From Streptomyces cucumeris (GTDB taxonomy: Bacteria; Actinomycetota; Actinomycetes; Streptomycetales; Streptomycetaceae): a stretch of DNA of 64,000 bases. The position numbers and the translations under genes were made by a program. Positions within the stretch are counted from its first letter, which is position 1. Each line of letters starts with the position of its first letter. The stretch lies in assembly GCF_024295805.1 (NCBI RefSeq), contig NZ_JANCLX010000001.1, forward strand, positions 62,001-126,000, written 5' to 3'. The notes beneath the pieces were generated by a model. The model ran no database searches. It worked only from the letters and a program-made list of their open reading frames with translations, and was not told where the DNA came from. Shown here in pieces: positions 23,628 through 33,198 of the stretch.

Positions 23628-24764
23628 ATGGCTGGAAACGACCGCGAGAAGGCGCTCGACGCCGCGCTCGCACAGATTGAACGGCAGTTCGGCAAGGGCG
23701 CCGTGATGCGCATGGGCGACCGGCCGAACGACCCCATCGAGGTCATCCCCACCGGGTCGACCGCTCTCGATGTCGCCCTCGGCGTGGGCGGACTGCCGCG
23801 CGGCCGCGTGGTGGAGGTCTACGGCCCGGAATCCTCCGGTAAGACGACCCTGACGCTGCACGCGGTGGCCAATGCCCAGCGGGCAGGCGGCACGGTCGCC
23901 TTCGTGGACGCGGAGCACGCCCTCGACCCCGACTACGCGCAGAAGCTGGGCGTGGACACCGATTCGCTGATCCTGTCCCAGCCGGACAACGGCGAGCAGG
24001 CGCTCGAGATCGTGGACATGCTGGTCCGCTCCGGCGCCCTCGATCTCATCGTCATCGACTCCGTCGCCGCGCTGGTGCCGCGCGCGGAGATCGAGGGCGA
24101 GATGGGCGACTCCCACGTCGGCCTCCAGGCCCGCCTCATGAGCCAGGCGCTCCGCAAGATCACCAGTGCGCTCAACCAGTCCAAGACCACCGCGATCTTC
24201 ATCAACCAGCTGCGGGAGAAGATCGGTGTCATGTTCGGCTCCCCGGAGACGACGACCGGTGGCCGGGCGCTGAAGTTCTACGCCTCGGTCCGTATCGACA
24301 TCCGCCGGATCGAGACCCTCAAGGACGGCACGGACGCGGTCGGCAACCGCACCCGCTGCAAGGTCGTGAAGAACAAGGTCGCGCCCCCCTTCAAGCAGGC
24401 CGAGTTCGACATCCTCTACGGCCAGGGCATCAGCCGTGAGGGCGGTCTGATCGACATGGGCGTCGAGCACGGCTTCATCCGCAAGTCCGGCGCCTGGTAC
24501 ACCTACGAGGGCGACCAGCTGGGACAGGGCAAGGAGAACGCCCGTAACTTCCTCAAGGACAACCCCGACCTGGCCAATGAGGTCGAGAAGAAGATCAAGG
24601 AGAAGCTCGGCATCGGTGTGAAGCCCGAGACCGCGGCCGAGCCCGGTGCGGACGCCGCAGGTGGCGCGGAGCCGGTCGTCGCACCGGTGAAGGCCGCGCC
24701 CGTGGCGGCGGCCAAGTCCGGGTCCGGGGCCAAGGCGGCCAAGACCGCCGCGGCCAAGAGCTGA
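23628..24764 (+). CDS. recA: Recombinase RecA
   Basis: 378 residues from ATG 23628 (GGTGGAG just upstream). The Walker A loop [27 protein letters not shown], loop L1/L2 region ([42 protein letters not shown]) and the [15 protein letters not shown] segment are all standard. An Ala/Lys-rich tail of about 45 residues is typical of Streptomyces RecA. It forms filaments on single-stranded DNA, drives recombination and triggers LexA self-cleavage. recX follows 3 nt after the stop. Controlled by the SOS box at 23501-23512. Confidence 0.98.
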   Translation: MAGNDREKALDAALAQIERQFGKGAVMRMGDRPNDPIEVIPTGSTALDVALGVGGLPRGRVVEVYGPESSGKTTLTLHAVANAQRAGGTVAFVDAEHALDPDYAQKLGVDTDSLILSQPDNGEQALEIVDMLVRSGALDLIVIDSVAALVPRAEIEGEMGDSHVGLQARLMSQALRKITSALNQSKTTAIFINQLREKIGVMFGSPETTTGGRALKFYASVRIDIRRIETLKDGTDAVGNRTRCKVVKNKVAPPFKQAEFDILYGQGISREGGLIDMGVEHGFIRKSGAWYTYEGDQLGQGKENARNFLKDNPDLANEVEKKIKEKLGIGVKPETAAEPGADAAGGAEPVVAPVKAAPVAAAKSGSGAKAAKTAAAKS

Positions 24765-24767
24765 TCC

Positions 24768-25379
24768 ATGACCCGGCGGACCGCATGGCCGCAGGATCCG
24801 GGCGGTCCGGAGCGACCGGCCCGCCCGGACGGCGGCGCCCCCTCCCCGTCGAGGGCCGGGCAGGGGCCGCCGCCCAGCCCCGAGGAGCAGGCGCGGGCGA
24901 TCTGTCTGCGTCTGCTCACCGGGACCGCGCGCACCCGTCAGCAGCTCGCTGACGCACTGCGGACCCGGGGCATCCCGGACGAGGCGGCCGAGGAAGTGCT
25001 GTCCCGGTTCGAGGACGTCGGGCTGATCGACGATGCCGCGTTCGCCGCGGCCTGGGTGGAGTCCCGGCACCACAGCCGGGGGCTGGCCCGCCGTGCGCTC
25101 GCTCGCGAGCTGCGTACCAAGGGCGTTGACTCCGCCCTGATCGACGACGCGATGGGGCAGCTCGACGCCGACCAGGAGGAGCGCACCGCCCGCGAGCTGG
25201 TCGAGCGCAAGCTGCGGGCGACCCGTGGCCTGGACCGGGAGAAGCGGCTCCGTCGGCTCGCCGGAATGCTGGCGCGCAAGGGCTATGCGGAGGGGCTGGC
25301 ACTGCGTGTGGTGCGCCGCGCCCTGGAGGAGGAGGGGGAGGACCCGGAGCTGCTGGAGGACTACATCCCGGACGTCTGA
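24768..25379 (+). CDS. recX: RecA regulator RecX
   Basis: 203 residues: a disordered Pro/Gly-rich N terminus of about 35 residues, then three-helix RecX repeats (RLLTGTARTRQQLADALRTRGI, FEDVGLIDDAAFAAAWVESR, and ARKGYAEGLALRVVRRALEEE). RecX binds in the groove of RecA filaments and restrains their activity. The ATG is 3 nt after the recA stop, so it is co-transcribed and probably translationally coupled. Confidence 0.92.
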   Translation: MTRRTAWPQDPGGPERPARPDGGAPSPSRAGQGPPPSPEEQARAICLRLLTGTARTRQQLADALRTRGIPDEAAEEVLSRFEDVGLIDDAAFAAAWVESRHHSRGLARRALARELRTKGVDSALIDDAMGQLDADQEERTARELVERKLRATRGLDREKRLRRLAGMLARKGYAEGLALRVVRRALEEEGEDPELLEDYIPDV

Positions 25380-25488
25380 CGGCCCGGATCCCCGGACCGT
25401 GGGGGTGCCTTGGCCGGTGAGGTCCGTGCGCTCAGGGTCACGTACATCCGGGCCGCGCAGCTCTGGGACGTCACGTCCGCACGGGGGC

Positions 25489-25908
25489 TCAGGAGGAAGC
25501 GGGGGGCTCCACGGGCAGTCCGGCCGCGCGCCACGCCTGGAAGCCGCCGATCAGATCGGTCGCCCGGTCCAGCCCCAGCTCCCGCAGGGAAACGGCCGCG
25601 AAACTCGAGGCGTAGCCCTCGTTGCACACCACCACGACCGGCAGATCGTGGTGGACAGCCTCTGGCAACCGGTGGTCGCACTGCGGGTCGAGCCGCCACT
25701 CCAGCTCGTTCCGCTCGACGATCAGCGCGCCCGGAATGGTCCCGTCGCGGTCCCGCAGGGCCGCGTACCGGATGTCCACCAGCAGTCCGCCCGCGGCCGA
25801 GACCGCCGCCGCCTCGGCGGGGCCGAGCCGGTCGAGGTCGGCGCGGGCCTCGTCCAGGAGTTCGCCGACGCTGCGCCGCGTCCCTCGGGTCCGTGGTGTG
25901 GTGCTCAT
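25489..25908 (-). CDS. Rhodanese-like sulfurtransferase domain protein
   Basis: 139 residues. LLVDIRYAALRDRDGTIPGALIVERNELEWRLDP, then VVVVCNEGYASSFAAVSLRELGLDRATDLIGGFQAW is a single rhodanese domain with active-site Cys in CNEGYAS, which would carry a persulfide. The gene lies 4 nt downstream of a cysteine dioxygenase gene, so the pair forms a sulfur-metabolism operon. Rhodanese partners of such dioxygenases are thought to handle sulfane sulfur; that link is inference. Confidence 0.85.
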   Translation of the reverse strand: MSTTPRTRGTRRSVGELLDEARADLDRLGPAEAAAVSAAGGLLVDIRYAALRDRDGTIPGALIVERNELEWRLDPQCDHRLPEAVHHDLPVVVVCNEGYASSFAAVSLRELGLDRATDLIGGFQAWRAAGLPVEPPASS

Positions 25909-25912
25909 CGCC

Positions 25913-26497
25913 CTATCCCCACTCTTCCGGCTGCTCGACCTGTTCCAGCCGCAGCGTCTGCCCGGTGCGGCTGTAGCGCCGCATCAGCGGCAGCGGCGGG
26001 TAGTAGGCGTGCACCGAGACCGCGTGACGGGTCGTGGACAGGTTGAGCACCTCATGGACATGGTGCGGGCCGAAGGCCCGGCCCTCTCCGGCGGGCAGCC
26101 GCCGCTGCCGGTCCACGTCATCGGCGAGTTCGAGGGTCTTCCAGCCCTCGGTGGGCAGCCGTGCCGCGAGGGACTGCTCGGTCAGCTCACCCGCGGCCGC
26201 GATGAACGCGCCGTGCGAGCCGCCGTGATCATGCCACCCGGTGCCGGTGCCAGGGGGCCAGCCGATCAGCCATGCCTCACTGCCGCCCGGCCCCTCGACC
26301 CGCAGCCAGGTGCGGCCCTCCGGGTCCAGGGGCAGCGAGGCGACCAGTGCGGCGTCGGCGGCCGTGCGGCGGACGAAGGCGAGGAGATCCGCCTCGGTGG
26401 GCGGGGACGCCGGACCGGGCTCGGGGACCGGGCGCGCGGGAACGACCGCCGGGGCGGCGGGAGCCGGAGCAGGCGAGGGAATGCGTACGTCGGGCAC
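25913..26497 (-). CDS. Cysteine dioxygenase-family protein
   Basis: 194 residues from a GTG at 26497. After a 30-residue Ala/Pro-rich tail the cupin core has WHDHGGSHGAF (His89, His91) and HHVHEVLN (His148), the three-His iron site of thiol dioxygenases (cysteine or 3-mercaptopropionate dioxygenase), which convert thiols to sulfinates with O2. It is transcribed with the rhodanese gene. The 269-nt region upstream (26498-26766) carries no other gene I can support. Confidence 0.85.
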   Translation of the reverse strand: MPDVRIPSPAPAPAAPAVVPARPVPEPGPASPPTEADLLAFVRRTAADAALVASLPLDPEGRTWLRVEGPGGSEAWLIGWPPGTGTGWHDHGGSHGAFIAAAGELTEQSLAARLPTEGWKTLELADDVDRQRRLPAGEGRAFGPHHVHEVLNLSTTRHAVSVHAYYPPLPLMRRYSRTGQTLRLEQVEQPEEWG

Positions 26498-26766
26498 AGG
26501 GACCGTCCTGAGTGATCGCGAAAGGGGCGCGGCCGGACCGCGCGGGAGACATGCGGATCAACAGGACGGACGACACACACAGCCCGCATAGCGGACCAGG
26601 TCCAGATGGACCCTCCGCCAGAAGCGAGGCAAGCAGGTGTCAGTCACGCTCCGCAGTGAAGCATGCGCCGGAAGCGGAGGTCAACCGCACCTGGCTGGGA
26701 CCGCGGTCACAGCCCCGGCCCTGGCTGCCCCACGGCACCGCCCCCGCCCGGCCGCACCGCCCCGCC

Positions 26767-28488
26767 CTACCGGCGCGCGGTCGCCTCCGTGTCCCGGGTC
26801 GCCTCGCCCCGCGCCCTGGCCCCGCCCCGCAGCGCGTCCGCGCATGCGTACAGCTCGGCGGGCCGGACCCCGGACAGAGCCGCGGCGAGATGACCGTCCG
26901 GCCGGACCAGCAGCACCGTATGAGCCGGGGCTCCCGGGTACTCCTCGGCGACCAGCAGTTCGGTCCGCATCGGCAGGGTGGAGACCGCGGCCGCCAGCCG
27001 CGGCATCAGTCCGGCCCGCATCCAGTGGCGCCGCTCCCACACCCCGGTCCCGGGGGCGACCAGCACCACCAGCAGTTCGCGGCCCAGCCGCTCCCGCAGC
27101 GTCACCACAGAACCGTCCGGCGCCGTCACCGGGACATCGGCGACCGGCGCCCCGAGCGCCGTACCCACCGTGACCGCGCCCTCGGGCGGTGCCGCGGGCG
27201 TCAGTGGTGAACGGCCGTAGACCGGTGGCGCGCCCAGTGGCCCGTCCCCGAGGTGCCCGTCGGTGAGCAGCGCGTCATGTCCGCGTTCCCCGCCCGGCAG
27301 CACATTGCGCCGTACCGCACGCCAGCCGCCGGACGCCCGCACCTGCGGCAGCGCCTGGTCGGCGGTGCGCAGCCGGGCGCCGACGGCCCCGCGCCGCTCC
27401 GTCTGATAGCTGTCCAGCAGGGTGTCGGAGGCGCCGTGGTGCCAGGCGAGCGAGAGCTTCCAGGCGAGGTTGGCGACGTCCCGCAGCCCTTCCTCCAGCC
27501 CCTGAGTGCCGAGCGCGCCCAGCAGATGGGCCGCGTCTCCCGCCAGGAAGGCCCGGCCCACGCGCCACCGCAGGGCGAGCCGGTGGTGCACGGTGTGCAC
27601 ACCGGTGTCCAGAAGCTCATAGGGGAGCGCGGTGTCCCCGCACCACCCGGCGAGGGTGTCGCGCACCCGCACCAGCAGGGCATCGGGGGTGACGAGGTCA
27701 CGGCCGGGCGGGAGCAGCCAGTCGACGCGCCACAGGCCGCGGGGCAGCGGACGCGCGGTCACCTCCGCGTCGATGCTGCGCCACGGCGGCGAACGGTGCA
27801 GCAGGGCCTCACCGGGCCAGGGGAGTCCGGCGCGCAGTACCGCGACCGCGTGCCGCTCCACCGCCGTACGCCCCGGGAAGCGCACCCCCAGGGCCTTGCG
27901 GACGGTGGACCGGGGCCCGTCGCAGCCGACCAGATGGCTGCCCCGCCACCAGGTGGCCTCGGCGCCGCGGGTGCGCACGCTGACCCCGTGGGCGTCCTGT
28001 TCCAGGGTCTCGACCCGGGTGCCGGTGACGATCCGGACCAGGTCCTCGTCGCCGATCGCGGCCAGCGCGCCGCGCAGCGCCCGGGTGAGCTCGTGCTGCG
28101 GCAGGTGCACCGGGGAGAGCGCGGGGGTGGTCCGGTCGTCCGGGGAACCGCCCTCGGCTCCCTCGTCGTCGCCGTCGCGGGCGGCGGGCAGGCCGGCCGG
28201 CCGTCCCGCCCCGAAGAGGGGGCCCGGGGTGAGCGGGAGCTGCCGGACCAGCTGCCGTCGCCGCATGGTGCGCCAGCCGGTCCACGGCGTGGTGCGGGCG
28301 GCGGCGCGACAGCCCAGCCGTTCCAGCAGGGCGGCGGTGTCCTGGCGCAGGACGACGGTGCGGGCGAGGCGGTTCTCGTCGGCGCCCGCGGACTCGTCGA
28401 AGAGCACGACGGGCACGTCGTGGCGTGCGAGGGCGAGGGCGAGGGTGAGTCCGACCGGGCCCGCCCCGGCAATGATCACCGGGTCCAC
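26767..28488 (-). CDS. FAD-dependent aromatic monooxygenase (PheA/TfdB type)
   Basis: 573 residues from the GTG at 28488, chosen because AGGAA lies 8 nt upstream and the FAD-binding fold VIIAGAGPVGLTLALALAR follows directly. Other marks are DG in LVGCDGPRSTVRKALG and the second FAD motif GRAFLAGDAAHLLGALGTQGLEEG. The C-terminal thioredoxin-like domain (LLVVLVAPGTGVWE) is typical of this family. Such enzymes hydroxylate aromatic rings using NAD(P)H and O2, in catabolism or antibiotic tailoring. Here it stands alone between the cysteine dioxygenase operon and gluD, with no pathway partners, so the substrate is unknown. Confidence 0.85.
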   Translation of the reverse strand: MDPVIIAGAGPVGLTLALALARHDVPVVLFDESAGADENRLARTVVLRQDTAALLERLGCRAAARTTPWTGWRTMRRRQLVRQLPLTPGPLFGAGRPAGLPAARDGDDEGAEGGSPDDRTTPALSPVHLPQHELTRALRGALAAIGDEDLVRIVTGTRVETLEQDAHGVSVRTRGAEATWWRGSHLVGCDGPRSTVRKALGVRFPGRTAVERHAVAVLRAGLPWPGEALLHRSPPWRSIDAEVTARPLPRGLWRVDWLLPPGRDLVTPDALLVRVRDTLAGWCGDTALPYELLDTGVHTVHHRLALRWRVGRAFLAGDAAHLLGALGTQGLEEGLRDVANLAWKLSLAWHHGASDTLLDSYQTERRGAVGARLRTADQALPQVRASGGWRAVRRNVLPGGERGHDALLTDGHLGDGPLGAPPVYGRSPLTPAAPPEGAVTVGTALGAPVADVPVTAPDGSVVTLRERLGRELLVVLVAPGTGVWERRHWMRAGLMPRLAAAVSTLPMRTELLVAEEYPGAPAHTVLLVRPDGHLAAALSGVRPAELYACADALRGGARARGEATRDTEATARR

Positions 28489-28604
28489 GGTGCGGTTCCT
28501 GTGGCCCTGCGGGTCGTACGCGACGTACGGAAACTGGCAGTTGAAACCCGGTGTGCGATCACAGAAAGCATGCAACCGACTGCGGGTGCCCGCGTCAAGC
28601 GACG

Positions 28605-28634
28605 AAGGGCGGTGGCGCGTGCGCCACCGCCCTT
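28605..28634. terminator. Terminator of the glu operon
   Basis: A perfect 14-bp stem (28605-28618 with 28621-28634) closed by a GT dinucleotide, that is AAGGGCGGTGGCGC against its complement. It lies about 30 nt after the gluD stop, before the start of the monooxygenase gene, and is expected to end gluABCD transcription. Confidence 0.85.
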
Positions 28635-28664
28635 GGAGGACCCGGGGTACTCCGGTCGTCGGAG

Positions 28665-29597
28665 CTACTTGATGTCCGGCAGATCCGTCGGCAGATCCAC
28701 CGGGGCCTGATTCGCGATGTCACCGCCGGCCGTCGGCTGGGTGGCGTCCGCGACCGGGATCCCGGTCTTGGCGCGTCGGCCGCGCCGCTCGATCCAGGTC
28801 GCCAGGGCGGAGAGCACCATGCACATCGTGATGTAGATGACACCGCCGACGACGATCATCGGGAAGTACGGGTTCTCGTCGTTGACGAGGATGTTCCCGG
28901 CCATCTCCTGGAGCGAGTAGAGCAGCTCCTTGTAGGTGATGACGAAACCGAGCGAGGTGTCCTTCAGGGTGACCACCAGCTGGCTGATGATGGTCGGCAG
29001 CATCGCCCGGACGGCCTGCGGGACCAGGACGGTCATCATGACCTGGGTCTTGCTCATACCCAGGGCGTAGGCGGCCTCGCGCTGCCCCTTGGGCACGGAG
29101 TTGATGCCCGCCCGCAGCACCTCGGCCTGGACCGAGCCGTTGTAGACGGTCAGACCGATGACCAGTGCCCAGAACTCCGTACTGTCGCCGCTGAAGCCCA
29201 GCTCGGACTTGTAGGTGAGGAAGAGCAGCCACAGCGAGTAGATGGTGATCAGCAGCGGGACGGCCCGGAACAGTTCGATGAAGCCGGTCACGAGCCAGCG
29301 GACCGGCTTGTGGTCCGAGAGCCTGCCGACCGCGAGCAGGGTGCCGAGCAGCAGTGACAGCACCGCCGCCACCGCGAACACCTTGAGCGTGGTGAGCACA
29401 CCGTCGCGGATATTGGTGCGCACACTCGCGTTGTTGAAGATGTTCCACATCTCCGGCTCGAACTGGCCCTTGGCATTGAGGCGCAGTACGGCGAAGACGA
29501 CGATGCCGAGGACGGCCAGCACACCGACGACGGAGAAGATCCGGTTGCGGACACGGGCCTTGGGGCCGGGGGCGTCGTACAGGACGCTCGAGCTCAT
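28665..29597 (-). CDS. gluD: Glutamate ABC transporter permease GluD
   Basis: 310 residues with N-terminal membrane helix (IFSVVGVLAVLGIVVFAVLRL), then the HisM-type permease core: LTTLKVFAVAAVLSLLLGTLLA, FRAVPLLITIYSLWLLF and the EAA loop EVLRAGINSVPKGQREAAYALGMSKTQ. The ATG at 29597 overlaps the gluC stop (ATGA). It forms the membrane channel with GluC for glutamate uptake. The tail ends in an Asp/Pro-rich stretch. Confidence 0.92.
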   Translation of the reverse strand: MSSSVLYDAPGPKARVRNRIFSVVGVLAVLGIVVFAVLRLNAKGQFEPEMWNIFNNASVRTNIRDGVLTTLKVFAVAAVLSLLLGTLLAVGRLSDHKPVRWLVTGFIELFRAVPLLITIYSLWLLFLTYKSELGFSGDSTEFWALVIGLTVYNGSVQAEVLRAGINSVPKGQREAAYALGMSKTQVMMTVLVPQAVRAMLPTIISQLVVTLKDTSLGFVITYKELLYSLQEMAGNILVNDENPYFPMIVVGGVIYITMCMVLSALATWIERRGRRAKTGIPVADATQPTAGGDIANQAPVDLPTDLPDIK

Positions 29598-30241
29598 CGG
29601 GCCACCTCCAGGCGGCGCTCCAGCAGTCGGAAGGCACCGCTGATGGTGAAGGTGATGACCAGGTAGGCCAGGGCGATCCAGAGGAAGATCCAGCCGATCG
29701 CGAAGCCCTTGTCGCTCAGCAGCTTCGAGACATTGAACAGCTCGGTGTTGCTGAACGCGCCCGCGATGGCCGAGTTCTTGGTGAGCGCGATGAAGATGCT
29801 GCTCAAGGGGGGGATCACGGTCCGGGTGGCCTGCGGTAGGACGATCATCCGCAGGGTCTGGGTGAATGTCATCCCCAGGCTGCGCGCCGCCTCCGCCTGG
29901 CCGATCGGCACGGTGTTGATACCGGACCGCACGGCCTCGCAGACGAAGGACGAGGTGTAGCAGCCCAGCGCTCCCATCGCGAGGACGAACGGGCTCGTCC
30001 CCGGGAAGAAGATCTGGGGGATCACGAAGAACGCGATCAGGAACAGCAGGGTCAGGGGGGTGTTGCGCAGCAGGGTGACCCATGCCGTGCCGAAGGCGCG
30101 CAGCGGCGGGATGGGGGACACCCTGAAGCCGGCTATGAGAATGCCCAGGACAAGAGCGAGCACCGCACTGGCCGCCGTGATGGCGAGGGTTCCCAGGAAC
30201 CCTTCACGGAACTCGGGCAAATGATCGAGAAGTACGTTCAT
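29594..30241 (-). CDS. gluC: Glutamate ABC transporter permease GluC
   Basis: 215 residues, about five membrane helices: EGFLGTLAITAASAVLALVLG, LRNTPLTLLFLIAFFVIPQIF, and the EAA motif EAVRSGINTVPIGQAEAARSLGMTFTQ. Full length for HisQ-type amino-acid permeases. The operon order gluA-gluB-gluC-gluD on the minus strand is complete. A hairpin at 30309-30332 separates it from gluB. Confidence 0.92.
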   Translation of the reverse strand: MNVLLDHLPEFREGFLGTLAITAASAVLALVLGILIAGFRVSPIPPLRAFGTAWVTLLRNTPLTLLFLIAFFVIPQIFFPGTSPFVLAMGALGCYTSSFVCEAVRSGINTVPIGQAEAARSLGMTFTQTLRMIVLPQATRTVIPPLSSIFIALTKNSAIAGAFSNTELFNVSKLLSDKGFAIGWIFLWIALAYLVITFTISGAFRLLERRLEVAR

Positions 30242-30308
30242 CGATTCTCCGCGGTAGCGGTCAGGTCAGCGGCGTGCGGAGCGCACCGGCTTTCGAGGGC
30301 GAACGGTG

Positions 30309-30332
30309 GCCTGCCGGCGGGAGCCGGCAGGC
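30309..30332 (-). terminator. Intercistronic hairpin between gluB and gluC
   Basis: GCCTGCCGGC (30309-30318) pairs perfectly with GCCGGCAGGC (30323-30332) around GGGA. Hairpins just after the binding-protein gene are usual in ABC import operons, where they stop some transcripts or protect the 3' end so that binding protein is made in excess over permease. Confidence 0.75.
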
Positions 30333-30348
30333 TCGGTGACGTGCGGGC

Positions 30349-31257
30349 TCAGTAGCGCGGCAGGGGGGTCTTCGGCGCGACGTAGGACGAGCCGGACTTG
30401 CCGAGCGTGCCGTCGTACGCCTTCTTGTAGTCGCCGTTCTTGATGTGCTTCTCCAGCGCGTCGGTGATCGCGTCACGGAGCGCCTTGTCGCCCTTGTCCA
30501 TGCCGACGCCGTAGGGCTCCTTGGTGAACGGCTTGCCGACCACCTTGAGCTTGCTGGGCCGCTGGGCCGCGTATCCCTTGAGGATCGCGTCGTCGGTGGT
30601 CACCGCGTCGACCTGGCCGTCGAGGAGCTGCTTGACGCAGAGCGAGTACTTGCCGAGCTCGGTGGTCTTGGCGCCGTACTTCGACTTCTTGATCTCCTGG
30701 AGCGGGGTCGAGCCGACGATCGAGCAGACCTTCTTGCCCTTGACGCTGTCCGGGCCGGTGATGCCCTTCTCGTCCTTGCGGACCAGGAGGTCGGCGCCGG
30801 CCTCGTAGTACGGGCCCGCGAAGCCGACCTGCTTCTTGCGCTCGTCGTTGATGGTGTAGGTGCCGACGTAGTAGTCGACCTGGCCCTTGGAGATCGAGGT
30901 CTCACGGACGTTGGAGTCGACCGTCTTGAACTCGATCTGCTTCTCGGAGAAGCCGAGGTCGGCGGCGACCATCTTGGCGATCTCGATGTCGAAACCGGAG
31001 CGCTTGCCCTCGGTGTCCACGAAGCCGAGGTAGGGCTGGTCGGCCTTGGCACCGATGATCAGCTTGCCGCGCTGCTGCGCCTTCTTCAGGGTCGGCGAGT
31101 CCAGCTTCACGCCCTTGGCGACCTTGTAGGTGCCGCTCTTGACGTCGCCGCCCTTCGGCTTGTCACCGGCGGTGCCGGAGTCTCCGCCACAGGCGGTCGC
31201 CGTCACTGCCAGCGCGAGTACCACCGTGGCCGCCGCGGCCGTCTTACGCATGCTCAT
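30349..31257 (-). CDS. gluB: Glutamate-binding lipoprotein GluB
   Basis: 302 residues. The signal peptide ends in a lipobox (VTATAC, Cys23), so the mature protein is lipid-anchored outside the membrane. The type-II amino-acid binding fold follows (GKLIIGAKADQPYLGFVDTEGKRSGFDIEIAKMVAADLG, ending YDGTLGKSG). AGAGGGAT precedes the ATG at 31257. It delivers glutamate to GluCD. gluA begins about 115 nt upstream on the same strand. Confidence 0.93.
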   Translation of the reverse strand: MSMRKTAAAATVVLALAVTATACGGDSGTAGDKPKGGDVKSGTYKVAKGVKLDSPTLKKAQQRGKLIIGAKADQPYLGFVDTEGKRSGFDIEIAKMVAADLGFSEKQIEFKTVDSNVRETSISKGQVDYYVGTYTINDERKKQVGFAGPYYEAGADLLVRKDEKGITGPDSVKGKKVCSIVGSTPLQEIKKSKYGAKTTELGKYSLCVKQLLDGQVDAVTTDDAILKGYAAQRPSKLKVVGKPFTKEPYGVGMDKGDKALRDAITDALEKHIKNGDYKKAYDGTLGKSGSSYVAPKTPLPRY

Positions 31258-31371
31258 GGTGCCATCCCTCTTGGTTCGGAACGCCGTATCGGTACGTCGT
31301 CTCAGGTCGATTCAGTGCGTCATCGCGGAAACAGGTCGGCGGCCTGGGGGAGCCACCGGGTGATCAGATGA

Positions 31372-32142
31372 TCAGTGGTGAAGGATCTTCGACAGGAAGT
31401 CCTTCGCCCGGTCGCTGCGGGGGTTGTTGAAGAACTGGTCCGGCTCGGCCTCTTCGACGATCCGGCCGTCGGCCATGAAGACCACCCGGTTCGCCGCGGA
31501 GCGCGCGAAGCCCATCTCATGGGTGACGACGACCATCGTCATCCCGTCCCGGGCGAGCTGCTGCATGACCTCCAGCACCTCGTTGATCATCTCCGGGTCG
31601 AGCGCCGAGGTCGGCTCGTCGAAGAGCATCACCTTCGGGTCCATGGCCAGCGCCCGGGCGATCGCCACCCGCTGCTGCTGGCCGCCGGAGAGCTGGGCGG
31701 GGTACTTGTCCGCCTGCGTGCCCACGCCGACTCGGTCGAGCAGCTTGCGGGCCTTGTCCTCGGCCGCCTTCTTGTCCGTCTTGCGAACCTTGAGCTGGCC
31801 CAGCATCACGTTCTCGAGCACGGTCTTGTGCGCGAAGAGGTTGAAGGACTGGAAGACCATGCCCACATCGGCGCGCAGCCGGGCGAGCTCCTTGCCCTCC
31901 TGGGGCAGGGGCTTGCCGTCGATCGTGATGGAACCGTCGTCGATGGTCTCCAGCCGGTTGATGGTCCGGCACAGGGTGGACTTACCGGACCCGGAGGGTC
32001 CGATCACCACGACCACTTCGCCCCGGGCGATGGTCAGGTCGATGTCCTGGAGTACATGCAGCGCGCCGAAGTGCTTGTTGACTCCTGACAGCGCAACCAA
32101 CGCGTCCGGTGTGGCGTCCTTGGTCACCGATACTTCGCTCAT
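31372..32142 (-). CDS. gluA: Glutamate ABC transporter ATPase GluA
   Basis: 256 residues: Walker [10 protein letters not shown] (about 48-56), Q-loop [17 protein letters not shown], signature [16 protein letters not shown], Walker [13 protein letters not shown] and switch His in VVTHEMGFA. It powers the GluBCD importer. It is the first gene of the operon and is divergent from gluR over a 326-nt region, the expected place for GluR control. Confidence 0.95.
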   Translation of the reverse strand: MSEVSVTKDATPDALVALSGVNKHFGALHVLQDIDLTIARGEVVVVIGPSGSGKSTLCRTINRLETIDDGSITIDGKPLPQEGKELARLRADVGMVFQSFNLFAHKTVLENVMLGQLKVRKTDKKAAEDKARKLLDRVGVGTQADKYPAQLSGGQQQRVAIARALAMDPKVMLFDEPTSALDPEMINEVLEVMQQLARDGMTMVVVTHEMGFARSAANRVVFMADGRIVEEAEPDQFFNNPRSDRAKDFLSKILHH

Positions 32143-32468
32143 CGGCGTCTCGCTCCGTCCTCCTCGGTTGGGAGGACATTAATGAGCTGTCTCGACCAGC
32201 GTCATTACATCTGAGCTGAAATTGAGGATAACGATATGGCCGCTGCCGGATACGCTCCGTAAAGAGGTTGCGGCCTTGTCGTACCGGCTACATAACGGAA
32301 ACCACTGTGTGACCGAAAGTGTCTTGACGACCGGCCGTCGATCGGCGTGGATGCCCTGTGGCCATGTTCGTGGTCCGGGGCTACGGGACGCCAGTCCCCC
32401 CATGAATTTTTGTGATTCCTTGAGCGACGAAGTGATGAATCGAGCGATGAAGGTGGTGCGGGCATCCG
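32143..32468. promoter_or_regulatory. Divergent gluA / gluR control region, 326 nt
   Basis: No gene is visible. ATAACG occurs at two places (about 32228 and 32293) in the most AT-rich part. Near gluA, GTCCTCC (32157-32163) and GGAGGAC (32171-32177) can pair in the leader mRNA about 15-35 nt before the start, partly masking a GGAG-type ribosome site. Response-regulator half-sites are expected but I cannot define them reliably. Confidence 0.5.
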
Positions 32469-33179
32469 GTGAGACTGCTGCTCGTCGAGGACGACAACCA
32501 TGTCGCCGCGGCCCTGTCCGCAGTGCTGTCCCGGCACGGCTTCGACGTCACCCATGCGCGCAGCGGTGAGGAGGCGCTCCAGGCGCTGCTGCCCGACACC
32601 GGTGCGCCCTTCGGTGTCGTCCTGCTCGACCTCGGCCTGCCCGACCAGGACGGATTCGAGGTCTGCGGCCGGATACGCAAGCGCACAGCCACCCCCGTGA
32701 TCATGGTGACCGCGCGGTCGGACGTGCGCTCGCGTATCCACGGCCTCAACCTCGGCGCCGACGACTACGTGGTGAAGCCCTACGACACCATGGAGCTGCT
32801 GGCCCGTATCCATGCCGTCAGCCGCCGCACCGTCCCCGCGGACCCCGCCCCGCCGGCCGAGGAGCCCGTGGCCGGTCCCCAGCCGCCGCTGCGGCTCGGT
32901 CCGGTGACCATCGAACTGCCCACCCGCCAGGTGCTGGTGGACGGTGCGGCTGTCTCGCTCACCCGTAAGGAGTTCGACCTGCTGGCCCTGCTCGCCCAGC
33001 GTCCCGGGGTGGTCTTCCGCCGGGAACAGATCATCAGCCAGGTGTGGCGCACCAGTTGGGAGGGGACCGGGCGCACCCTGGAGGTGCACATCGCGTCCCT
33101 CCGCTCCAAGCTGCGGATGCCCGCGCTGATCGAGACGGTGCGCGGGGTGGGCTACCGTCTCGTCGTCCCGTCCCCCTGA
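32469..33179 (+). CDS. gluR: OmpR-family response regulator GluR
   Basis: 236 residues from a GTG. The receiver domain has Asp7 and Asp8 (LVEDD), phosphoacceptor Asp54 (VLLDLGLPD) and Lys in VVKPYD. The C-terminal winged helix ends REQIISQVWRTSWEGTGRTLEVHIASLRSKLR and GVGYRLVVP. It precedes the sensor kinase by 19 nt. By gene context this matches the Streptomyces glutamate-sensing GluR, which activates gluABCD; that role comes from established work on this locus as I recall it. Confidence 0.88.
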   Translation: MRLLLVEDDNHVAAALSAVLSRHGFDVTHARSGEEALQALLPDTGAPFGVVLLDLGLPDQDGFEVCGRIRKRTATPVIMVTARSDVRSRIHGLNLGADDYVVKPYDTMELLARIHAVSRRTVPADPAPPAEEPVAGPQPPLRLGPVTIELPTRQVLVDGAAVSLTRKEFDLLALLAQRPGVVFRREQIISQVWRTSWEGTGRTLEVHIASLRSKLRMPALIETVRGVGYRLVVPSP

Positions 33180-33198
33180 ACGATCACGGGAACCCTGG

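Noticed and set aside
26498..26766. A cysteine-codon leader peptide for attenuation upstream of the cysteine dioxygenase gene
   Set aside because: Short frames there carry at most single Cys codons without a Cys-Cys run, a stop and an obvious alternative hairpin, so the model is not supported.
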